A DNA stretch of 64,000 nt from Anaerolineales bacterium. GTDB lineage: Bacteria; Chloroflexota; Anaerolineae; 4572-78; J111. Under the pieces are notes generated by a model that did not search any database, was not told where the DNA came from, and saw nothing but the letters and a program-made list of their open reading frames with translations. Location of the stretch: positions 186,001-250,000 of the forward strand of contig JABTUK010000006.1 of the NCBI GenBank assembly GCA_015075405.1, read 5' to 3'. This document shows, piece after piece, positions 34,244 to 41,605 of this stretch. How positions within the stretch are numbered: position 1 is the stretch's first letter; each line of letters starts with the position of its first letter. Position numbers and translations under genes: made by a program.

Positions 34244-35260
34244 ATGACTGAAAGACCTGATCGAAACCTGGCTATGGATTTGGTGCGTGTAACCGAAGCG
34301 GCGGCGCTGGCAGCGGCGCATTATATGGGCCTGGGCAATAAAGAGGCCGGCGATCAGGCGGCCGTAGATGCCATGCGGGCCGTGCTGCATACGGTTGAAA
34401 TGGACGGCGTAATTGTGATTGGCGAGGGTGAAAAGGACGAAGCCCCCATGCTCTACAACGGCGAGCGGGTGGGTGGCGGCCATCCTCCGGCGGTGGATGT
34501 GGCCGTTGACCCGGTGGAAGGCACGCAACTGCTGGCTTTCGGCCGGCCCAATGCTATCTCAGTTATTGCCGTCGCCGAACGCTGGAGTATGTGGCAGCCC
34601 GGCCCTTCGTTTTACATGAACAAAATTGTGGTGGATCGCCATGCCCGCCAGTCCATTGATATTACCCTCTCGCCGACGGAAAATCTACAGCGGATTGCCG
34701 GCGCGTTGGGCCGGCGGGTCAATGAGCTAACCGTTTTTGTACTCGACAAGCCGCGCCACGAGGACTTGATTGCTGAGATTCGCCGGGCCGGGGCGCGCAT
34801 CTCGCTGCACACCGACGGGGATGTGATGGGCGCGTTGATGGCCGCCATCCCCGGCAGCGGGGTAGATGTGTTGATGGGGATTGGCGGCACGCCGGAGGGA
34901 GTCATCGCGGCGGCGGCGGTAAAAGCGTTGGGCGGCGGCATGCAGTGCCAGCTCGCCCCCCAAAGCGAGGCCGAGTGCCAGCGCTTGCAAGCCGCCTTGG
35001 GCGATGAGGTTTACCAGGTGTTGACCCTGGATGAGCTGATCAAAGCTGACGATGCCTTTTTTGCCGCCACCGGCATCACCGATGGCCCACTGCTGGAAGG
35101 CGTCCATTATGACCGCCAGGGCGGGGTGACCACCCACAGCATCGTCATTCGCGCCCTGTCCGGGTCGGTGCGCTATATCAAAGGTGTCCATCAACTTAGG
35201 CGAGAATTTCCCTTCGGACGGGTCAACGTGGAAGAAGCCGTTCAACTGGTGGCCCACTGA
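34244..35260 (+). CDS. glpX: Class II fructose-1,6-bisphosphatase (GlpX type)
   Basis: Start at ATG 34244 with ggag seven bases upstream; the longer TTG frame overlaps that site. Product 338 residues. Signatures: MDGVIVIGEGEKDEAPML, VDVAVDPVEGTQLLAFG (metal-binding Asp/Glu), TDGDVMGALMAAIPGSGVDV and GIGGTPEGVIAAAAV. It dephosphorylates fructose bisphosphate. In cyanobacteria the homologue also acts on sedoheptulose bisphosphate, which would suit this operon because no separate SBPase is present. Its stop overlaps the next start. Confidence 0.95.
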   Translation: MTERPDRNLAMDLVRVTEAAALAAAHYMGLGNKEAGDQAAVDAMRAVLHTVEMDGVIVIGEGEKDEAPMLYNGERVGGGHPPAVDVAVDPVEGTQLLAFGRPNAISVIAVAERWSMWQPGPSFYMNKIVVDRHARQSIDITLSPTENLQRIAGALGRRVNELTVFVLDKPRHEDLIAEIRRAGARISLHTDGDVMGALMAAIPGSGVDVLMGIGGTPEGVIAAAAVKALGGGMQCQLAPQSEAECQRLQAALGDEVYQVLTLDELIKADDAFFAATGITDGPLLEGVHYDRQGGVTTHSIVIRALSGSVRYIKGVHQLRREFPFGRVNVEEAVQLVAH

Positions 35261-35940
35261 TGACCCGCGTCAAGCTCGCCCCTTCCATTTTAGCCGCCGA
35301 TTTTGCCCGGCTGGGTGAACAGGTCAAAGAGGCCGAGGCCGCCGGGGTGGATTACATTCACGTGGATGTGATGGACGGCCATTTTGTGCCGAACATCACC
35401 ATCGGCCCGCTGATTACGCAAGCGCTGCGCCCCGTCACCCGGCTGCCTCTGGATGTCCACTTGATGATCGAGCAGCCCGAACGCTACCTGGCCGACTTTG
35501 CCCGCGCCGGAGCAGATATTCTGACTGTCCATGTCGAAACCTGCCCCCACTTGCACCGGACCATCCAACAAATCAAGGAGTTAGGGGTCAAGGCGGGGGT
35601 GACGCTTAACCCGGCTACGCCGCTGTCCAGCCTGGAAGAAATTCTGCCGAAGGTGGATTTGGCGCTGATTATGTCGGTCAATCCCGGTTTTGGCGGCCAA
35701 TCCTACATCCCCGGCAGCACGGCCAGAATTGCCCGGCTACGGGCCATGCTGGATGCCATAGGGTCTCAGGCTGATTTGGAGGTGGATGGGGGGGTCAACC
35801 CGGCCACCATTAGCGAGGTAGTGGCTGCCGGGGCGACAGTGCTAGTGGCCGGTTCGGCCATTTTTAATCAACGCGTCTCGGTCAAGCAAAACGTACAGCA
35901 ATTACGTGACTTATGTTTTCAAGCTATGGAGGTGTCGTGA
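35260..35940 (+). CDS. rpe: Ribulose-phosphate 3-epimerase
   Basis: A 226-residue TIM barrel: KLAPSILAADFARLGEQVKE, YIHVDVMDGHFVPNITIGP (metal His, catalytic Asp), LDVHLMIEQP, LIMSVNPGFGGQSYIP and LEVDGGVNPATISEV (second catalytic Asp). It interconverts ribulose and xylulose 5-phosphate, feeding phosphoribulokinase. The start ATG overlaps the glpX stop (ATGA), so translation is coupled. Its own stop overlaps the start of the next small gene. Confidence 0.96.
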   Translation: MTRVKLAPSILAADFARLGEQVKEAEAAGVDYIHVDVMDGHFVPNITIGPLITQALRPVTRLPLDVHLMIEQPERYLADFARAGADILTVHVETCPHLHRTIQQIKELGVKAGVTLNPATPLSSLEEILPKVDLALIMSVNPGFGGQSYIPGSTARIARLRAMLDAIGSQADLEVDGGVNPATISEVVAAGATVLVAGSAIFNQRVSVKQNVQQLRDLCFQAMEVS

Positions 35941-36137
35941 TGCGGATAACCATTACCCCGGCCACTGCGCATGTCTCGATCCCGCTCGAACTGAAAGGAC
36001 AGGCCCCGCTGTTGCTGCAAGATATCTGGCGGGATGAGTTTGCCCAGCAATCTCATCTCATTCTGGAAATGACCCAGGCGGTCAGAAATTTCATCGAAAA
36101 GGCCAAACTCAATCCGACTATTCTGGTTTATCGTTGA
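35940..36137 (+). CDS. 65-residue hypothetical protein in the Calvin operon
   Basis: ATG 35940 overlaps the rpe TGA, and ggaggt lies six bases upstream, a very good initiation site. The product MRITITPATAHVSIPLELKG ... LILEMTQAVRNFIEKAKLNP ... is 65 residues, half beta-like and half helical, with no membrane segment or Cys. The sequence is not recognised. Its coupling to rpe and position before the aldolase gene suggest a role in carbon fixation or its control, but nothing in the sequence says which. Confidence 0.75.
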   Translation: MRITITPATAHVSIPLELKGQAPLLLQDIWRDEFAQQSHLILEMTQAVRNFIEKAKLNPTILVYR

Positions 36138-36153
36138 ATTGTAATCACTCGGC

Positions 36154-36255
36154 CATGTCATTTCGAGCGACGTTAGGAGCGAGAAATCTTCGAGGCCGTT
36201 ATTTGAAAACTACGGATTAGGAGATTTCTCGGCTTTCAGCCTCGAAATGACATGA
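36154..36255. mobile_element. MITE-like element, family A copy 2
   Basis: Starts catgtcatttcgagcgacgt, ends cctcgaaatgacatg; internal gagcgagaaatct / ggagatttctcgg pair. It splits the Calvin operon between the 65-residue gene and the aldolase gene. Confidence 0.8.
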
Positions 36256-36301
36256 GAGGGAGAAGTTAGGCTAAATTTTACCGAGGAAAGGAGATTTCTA
36301 T

Positions 36302-37267
36302 ATGATTGTGACCACCGACCAACTGTTCAAACTGGCCTACGGCAAATTCGCTATTGGGGCTTACAACATCAACAACATGGAGCAAACCCTGGGCTTGTTC
36401 AAGGGCCACGTTAAGGCCCAGGCCCCCTTCATTGTGCAAATTTCCAAAGGAGCGCGGAAATATGCCGGGGTCAAAATGCTGGAAGCTATGCTGCGCTCGG
36501 CGGAGGAGATGTACCCCGAAGTTATCTTCGCCGTTCACCTGGATCACGGCGACGAAGCCACCTGCTACGAATGTATTGATTCTGGCTTCTACAGTTCGGT
36601 CATGATTGACGCCTCGCACCATCCCTTTGCCGAAAATGTCGCCATCACCCGGCGGGTAGTCGAACGGGCGCACGCCAGGGGCCTCAGCGTGGAGGCTGAG
36701 TTGGGCATGCTTGGTGGGGTGGAAGAGGACATCGCCCTGGATGAAAAACACGCCCTGTTAACCGACCCGGACGAGGCCGCCGAATTTGTGGCCCAAAGCG
36801 GCTGTGACAGCCTGGCCGTAGCCATCGGCACCAGCCACGGGGCTTACAAATTCAGCGGGAAACAAGGGCTGCATTTTGACCGGATTGCTGCTATTCAACA
36901 GCGGCTGCCCGGTGTGCCTTTGGTGATGCACGGCTCCAGTTCGGTTCCCGCCGAAGAAGTCCGGCGAATTAACGAGGCCGGCGGCTCGCTCGACCCTGCG
37001 GCCAGGGGGGTGGACGACGACGAATTTGCCCGCGCCATTCCGCTGGGCGTAACCAAAGTGAACATTGACACCGACGGCCGGCTGGTCTGGACGCGGGTCC
37101 ACCGCGAGTATTTCCGCGACTGTCCCGATGGCTTTGACTTTCGCAAGCCAGGCCAGGTGTTGATTGACGAATACGCCAATTTCATCGTTCACAAAAGCCG
37201 GAAGCTGCAATCAGCCGGAACGCTGCCGCTGGTGCGGGAAGCGCTGCAACCAGCTTTCCGGGTATAG
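36302..37267 (+). CDS. fba: Class II fructose-bisphosphate aldolase
   Basis: A 321-residue zinc aldolase: FAVHLDHGDEATCYECID (zinc His and catalytic Asp), SVEAELGMLGGVEED (Glu), VAIGTSHGAYKF (zinc His), PLVMHGSSSVPAEEVR (zinc His) and TKVNIDTDGRLVWTR. It condenses glyceraldehyde 3-phosphate and dihydroxyacetone phosphate, and may also make sedoheptulose bisphosphate in the Calvin cycle. Strong aggaaaggag precedes the start. Last gene of the operon. The Calvin gene set lacks transketolase, ribose-5-phosphate isomerase, PGK and GAPDH, which must lie elsewhere. Confidence 0.96.
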   Translation: MIVTTDQLFKLAYGKFAIGAYNINNMEQTLGLFKGHVKAQAPFIVQISKGARKYAGVKMLEAMLRSAEEMYPEVIFAVHLDHGDEATCYECIDSGFYSSVMIDASHHPFAENVAITRRVVERAHARGLSVEAELGMLGGVEEDIALDEKHALLTDPDEAAEFVAQSGCDSLAVAIGTSHGAYKFSGKQGLHFDRIAAIQQRLPGVPLVMHGSSSVPAEEVRRINEAGGSLDPAARGVDDDEFARAIPLGVTKVNIDTDGRLVWTRVHREYFRDCPDGFDFRKPGQVLIDEYANFIVHKSRKLQSAGTLPLVREALQPAFRV

Positions 37268-37387
37268 ATCACACCTAGCGTGGGTAAGCTCGGCGTGGAT
37301 TGGCCAATGAGTTCCCTTAGTAAACGTCTAGAATTTACTTCCCGTTTTGAGTTCCTACCCACAGGGGCCCTTCGACTCTGAGTTCCC

Positions 37388-37495
37388 TTAGTTCCCTGGG
37401 AACTCGTAGGAACTTGGGGGAACTTATTTTTGGACAATCACTTAGTTCCCTGGGAACTCGCAGAATTTGGGGAAATTTATCCCTGGACAATCACT
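37388..37495. repeat. Two tandem ~54-bp degenerate repeats
   Basis: Each unit starts ttagttccctgggaactcg, itself a palindrome, and ends tggacaatcac. The first half-unit also appears at 37379-37392. They lie directly at the end of the next minus-strand gene, between convergent genes. The stretch 37268-37387 shows only related fragments (gagttcccttagt). Confidence 0.7.
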
Positions 37496-38196
37496 TAGCC
37501 GTGCAGACTTACTTCCGGGGTGGTCCTGGCAGCCAGTTTTTGTTTGGAATAGGGGCCGCTGTGCCGTTCATCCGCTTTAACCCGGCGGCAGTAGCGTAAA
37601 AAGGTGGGCAAAGAGAGGTGCAGCTCTATTTTCGAGTTGATGAGCTTCAAAATATCGGTGTAGGAGAGTCCTTCGGCCAACCGCTCGTTTATCCATTGCC
37701 GGTGCTGTTCCGGTGGTAGGCCAAAGGCGATCATCAGGATAATTTCAGCTTTGGGCCGCCAGATCAAACTGGGTAGGCCCTTTTTTATTTGCGAAGCGGG
37801 ATAGTGGCAGTTTTTGAGATAGGCAATAATTTTGTCGCGACTCAGGCTGTCATTCAGCCACCAGCTCGGATCATGCATAGCCGCCTGCCAGATGTGGGCG
37901 CGGATCTCCTCGATGGTTTGAGTGGGCTTGGGCCGGGCTATTTCGGCGGCGCGCCGCGCGCCGCTCCCCACGATTTTGCGAACCGTTTCGCGGCTCTGGC
38001 CCACGCAGTCGGCCAGGTCAACCAGCGATAAGCCGGCCTGTTTTAGGGTCCGGATCAGCTCGGCCCGGCTGGCGGCCTGCTGGATAGCCGCAAAAACGGC
38101 TTCATCGGCAATGTCTCGCCGCCGGGCTTTGACCAGCAGGACCGGCAGCGAGATATTAAACTGTTGGCACTTTTCGGCGATGGTTTCGGGTGGCAT
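37495..38196 (-). CDS. Hypothetical HTH-containing protein
   Basis: A 233-residue soluble protein. Residues about 40-72 read ASRAELIRTLKQAGLSLVDL ADCVGQSRETVRKIV, a helix-turn-helix of the sigma/LuxR kind. The remaining sequence (PTQTIEEIRAHIWQAAMHDP, WRPKAEIILMIAFGLPPEQH, RLAEGLSYTDILKLINSKIE) is helical, and the last part again looks like an HTH followed by LSLPTFLRYCRRVKA. Basic C-terminus. No family recognised. DNA binding is likely; target and role unknown. No clear Shine-Dalgarno. Confidence 0.7.
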   Translation of the reverse strand: MPPETIAEKCQQFNISLPVLLVKARRRDIADEAVFAAIQQAASRAELIRTLKQAGLSLVDLADCVGQSRETVRKIVGSGARRAAEIARPKPTQTIEEIRAHIWQAAMHDPSWWLNDSLSRDKIIAYLKNCHYPASQIKKGLPSLIWRPKAEIILMIAFGLPPEQHRQWINERLAEGLSYTDILKLINSKIELHLSLPTFLRYCRRVKADERHSGPYSKQKLAARTTPEVSLHG

Positions 38197-38314
38197 GCTG
38201 TATCTTTATGGGTCATTTGCTGGACATTTTTTAGCACGAAAGGGGGAAAAAGTAAAGAATTGTGTTCAGAAAAGGTACAGTGATTCTTTCGGAACTCTGG
38301 AGACAACAGCAAGG

Positions 38315-38374
38315 CGATACGTGATATGTGATACGTGATGAGGGTGATTACGTATCACGCATCACGCATCACGT
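38315..38374. repeat. GATACGT heptamer inverted repeat
   Basis: Left gatacgtgatatgtgatacg, right acgtatcacgcatcacgcat. It touches the stop codon region of the radical SAM gene (stop 38374-38376). Confidence 0.8.
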
Positions 38375-40341
38375 CATCCTTCCGGCGCTCGGCTGCGGGT
38401 CATAGCTGCTTTGACCACCGGGGTCAGGCCGATAACTTCGCCCTTGGCGGCCAGTTCCTTCCAGCGTGGGTTGCGGATGGGGGGGCACTCCCAGGCCTGG
38501 GGCGGGGTGTTGGCCCGCAGACCCTTAAAGGCGGTCAAAATGCCGCAGTGGTAGCAGTGCTCGCGGCAGTCTACCTTGGTTTCGCCCTTTTCGGCGGCGT
38601 ACCAATCCATGAGCAGCCAGCGTTTTTCTACCCCGGCGTTGATATGGTCCCAGGGAAAAATCTCGTCGGCCAGGCGGGGGCGCTGGGCGTACCACCACGG
38701 GTCCAGGTTGTGGGCGGCAAAGGCTTCGCGCCAGGCGGTCGGGCTGTGCCAGTCGCCCCAGGCGTCGAACTTGGCTCCCTTTTCCCAGGCCGTTTGAATG
38801 ACCGCTCCCAGGCGGCGGTCGCCGCGCGAGAGAAAGGCTTCCATCAAGCTCTCTTCCGGCTCGTTCCAGTTAAAAATAATCCCGTGCGTCCGGCCAAATT
38901 CGTCGCGCATCAAATCTTGCTTGCGGCGGATGTCTTCCAGGCTGGCCAGGCTGGCCCACTGGAAGGGCGTGTGCGGTTTGGGCACAAAGGTGCTCACGCC
39001 GACCCGCACCTTGGCCTTGCCGCCGTGGTACTTGCGGCCAATGGCCAGCACCCGCTTGGCCAACTTGGCAATGGCAATTACATCTTCGTCGGTCTCGGTC
39101 GGCTGGCCGATCATAAAATAGAGCTTGATCAGCCGCCAGCCCCGGCTGTAGACTTCTTCGGCGGTTTGCAGCAAATCTTCGGTGCTGATGTATTTGTTGA
39201 TCACATCGCGCATGCGGTCGGTCGCCGCTTCGGGGGCAAAGGTAAAGCTGCTTTTGCGGCTGCCTTGTAACAGCTCCATTAAATCGGCTGAAAAGGATTC
39301 GATGCGCAGGCTGGGCAGCGAGATGTTCAACGCCCGCTCGCCGTACTTTTCGGCGATAGTTTTAACCAGCGGGCCAATCTGGGTGTAGTCGCTGCTGCTC
39401 AGCGAGAGCAGGCCAATCTCCTCGTGGCCGGTATCGCTCACAATCTTGTCCACCGTCTCCAGCAGCTCTTGCAGCGAGCGTTCCCGCACCGGGCGGAAAA
39501 TCATGCCAGCCTGGCAAAAGCGGCAGCCGCGCGTGCAGCCGCGCTGAATTTCAATCGAAGCTCGGTTAAAGGTGACATCCACAAAGGGCACTACAAAGCG
39601 GGTCACCGGCGGGGGCATCAGCGGGGTAATCCGCTTGACAATATGCGGCTCGGCTTCCTCCACCAGCGGCTCGATGTTCGAGAGCGTCCCGTCTTCCTGG
39701 TAATAGCTGGGCGCGTAAAAGCGGGGCACGTACACGCCGGGGATGCGGGCCAGCCGGCGTAGTTGGAGGTCCCGCTCGGCTCCCTGTACCTCACGCATGG
39801 CCAGGATGATCTCGACAATCACATCCTCGCCCTCGCCCATCACAAAAAAGTCAATAAAGTCGGCCATCGGTTCGGGGTTGAACACGGCGTTGCCCCCGGC
39901 GCAAACCAGCGGATAGCGGGCGTCGCGGTCTTCGCTGCGCAGGGGTAAGCCGCCCAAATCCAGCAGGGTCAGCACGTTGGTGTAAAGCTGCTCGTAAGGC
40001 AGGCTGATCCCAATCAAATCAAAGTCGCGCAGTTCGTGCTTGCTTTCCAGGGCGTAGAGGGGCATGCCCACCGCCCGCATCCTGGCTTCCATATCGGGCC
40101 AGGGCACGTAGACCCGTTCGGCCAGCACATCGTTGCGCCGGTTGAGCAGATCGTACAGAATGGCCAGGCCCAGGTTGCTCATGCCCAAATCATACACATC
40201 GGGAAAGGCCAGGGCCACTTTGGTCAGAACTTGGGGGTCTGACCAATCTTTGATAATGCTGTTATATTCGCCGCCCACATAGCGGGCCGGCTTTTGCACG
40301 GTGGCTAAAATACGGTCAAGGCTGCGTTCGTCAATTTGCAT
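38374..40341 (-). CDS. B12-binding-domain radical SAM protein (TIGR03960-like)
   Basis: A 655-residue protein. Residues about 40-190 are a B12-binding-like domain (LAFPDVYDLGMSNLGLAILY, ISLPYEQLYTNVL, PLVCAGGNAVFNPEP, FVMGEGEDVI). The radical SAM cluster motif is RGCTRGCRFCQAG near residue 270. FTFAPEAATDRMRDVINKYI and LIKLYFMIGQPTETDED continue the SAM barrel. The C-terminus has a Cys cluster (CREHCYHCG). The family resembles TIGR03960 proteins, often found with a TIGR03936 partner and ribosomal or rodA-rng genes, but none lies here. Reaction unknown. Confidence 0.92.
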   Translation of the reverse strand: MQIDERSLDRILATVQKPARYVGGEYNSIIKDWSDPQVLTKVALAFPDVYDLGMSNLGLAILYDLLNRRNDVLAERVYVPWPDMEARMRAVGMPLYALESKHELRDFDLIGISLPYEQLYTNVLTLLDLGGLPLRSEDRDARYPLVCAGGNAVFNPEPMADFIDFFVMGEGEDVIVEIILAMREVQGAERDLQLRRLARIPGVYVPRFYAPSYYQEDGTLSNIEPLVEEAEPHIVKRITPLMPPPVTRFVVPFVDVTFNRASIEIQRGCTRGCRFCQAGMIFRPVRERSLQELLETVDKIVSDTGHEEIGLLSLSSSDYTQIGPLVKTIAEKYGERALNISLPSLRIESFSADLMELLQGSRKSSFTFAPEAATDRMRDVINKYISTEDLLQTAEEVYSRGWRLIKLYFMIGQPTETDEDVIAIAKLAKRVLAIGRKYHGGKAKVRVGVSTFVPKPHTPFQWASLASLEDIRRKQDLMRDEFGRTHGIIFNWNEPEESLMEAFLSRGDRRLGAVIQTAWEKGAKFDAWGDWHSPTAWREAFAAHNLDPWWYAQRPRLADEIFPWDHINAGVEKRWLLMDWYAAEKGETKVDCREHCYHCGILTAFKGLRANTPPQAWECPPIRNPRWKELAAKGEVIGLTPVVKAAMTRSRAPEG

Positions 40342-40452
40342 CAGGCTATCCCCCTTGGGGTGTTATCATAGCACAAAAAAGTCGGGCCTCAAACTTTTAG
40401 CTAACTTGTCTAGCTTCCTATCAGGTGTTATTATCAAGCAGGGCAAAAATTG

Positions 40453-41601
40453 ATGGACAAAACCGGCTCACTGGGTAAAGAAACCCATGCCATGAAAATA
40501 AACACTTTGGATATCTTCATCCAGTCGCTCAGAAAACGGCTGGTAATCCCAAGCTTACGGTTTTGGATTATCATTCCCTTGTTAATCCTGTTGGGGTTGC
40601 TAACGGTTACGTTGATCCTGACCTACTGGCTAACCGGACAGTTTCCTTCAACTTTGCTAATTATCTCGGTTATTTCATTGGTGGCTTTGATTGGGCCGGG
40701 TCTATGGTTAACCCGGCAACTCATCGGACGGATCGAGCGGATAATCCATGCGGCGGAGCTAGTGGCCGGGGGTGATCTTACCATTCGGATTGACGACGAA
40801 AGCGACGATGAAATCGGCCGGCTGGTCAAAGCGTTTAACCAGATGGTTAATAATCTGGACCGGCTTCATCACCACCAGGACTTGTTGAGCCGGACCCTGT
40901 CGCCGGCGGTGCGCCAATCATTAATGGAAAGGGGGCTGGATTTTAGGGGGATTACCCAAACGGTTAGTGTGCTTTTTGTAGACATCCGGGATTTTACCCG
41001 CATCACCGAAGCTCACCACAGCCCCGAGCAGCTTGTCTTTTTTCTCAATGATTACTACTCGACCATTGCCAGCCAGGTGCATGGCGGCGGCGGTATCATT
41101 GGCAAATACGGCGGCGATTCGATTATGGCCTACTTTGGCGCGCCCACGCCCGAAGCGCCGGCCAAAACGAGTGTGGCGGCCCTCCTTACGGCTTTGGCCC
41201 TGCAAGACGCCATGGCCATCCTCAGCGAGCGCTGGCAAGTGCTGGGCCTGCCGCCGATACAAGCTGGGATTGGCATTGCCCACGGTCCGGTCATCGCCGG
41301 GCCAATTGGTTCAGCCGAGCAGTTTGAATACACCGTTATCGGGGATGTGGTCAATTTGGCGGCCCGGCTGCAAGCCCTCACCCGCAACGTGTCAGGCTAT
41401 AGCATCATTCTTAGCTTTGAAACCTACGAAGCCCTGGAAGAAAAATTAAAAAACCAGATCCAAATCACCACGCCCCAAGCGTACCAGGCCCTATCCGGTC
41501 AGGACAAAATACGACGGCCCATCCAACTGATTGACTTGGGCGAGGTGCTGGTCAAAGGCAAAAAAGGCCCGGTCCACGTTTACGGGGTGCCGGATTTTTA
41601 A
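40453..41601 (+). CDS. HAMP-domain class III adenylate/guanylate cyclase
   Basis: Start ATG 40453 taken instead of the TTG before it (ATG 40492 also possible). About 382 residues. Two transmembrane helices (IIIPLLILLGLLTVTLILTY and LLIISVISLVALIGPGLWLT) with almost no periplasmic loop, a HAMP domain (RIERIIHAAELVAGGDLTIR), then a class III cyclase: metal Asp in VLFVDIRDFT and KYGGDSIMAYFGAP, and the transition-state Asn-Arg in VIGDVVNLAARLQ. It should make cyclic nucleotide in the cytosol. Substrate choice (ATP or GTP) is not certain. Lone gene. Confidence 0.92.
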   Translation: MDKTGSLGKETHAMKINTLDIFIQSLRKRLVIPSLRFWIIIPLLILLGLLTVTLILTYWLTGQFPSTLLIISVISLVALIGPGLWLTRQLIGRIERIIHAAELVAGGDLTIRIDDESDDEIGRLVKAFNQMVNNLDRLHHHQDLLSRTLSPAVRQSLMERGLDFRGITQTVSVLFVDIRDFTRITEAHHSPEQLVFFLNDYYSTIASQVHGGGGIIGKYGGDSIMAYFGAPTPEAPAKTSVAALLTALALQDAMAILSERWQVLGLPPIQAGIGIAHGPVIAGPIGSAEQFEYTVIGDVVNLAARLQALTRNVSGYSIILSFETYEALEEKLKNQIQITTPQAYQALSGQDKIRRPIQLIDLGEVLVKGKKGPVHVYGVPDF

Positions 41602-41605
41602 AGGC

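Noticed and set aside
37388..37495. CRISPR array
   Set aside because: Only two adjoining degenerate units with no separate spacers, and no cas genes. The heptamer arrays also lack spacer structure.
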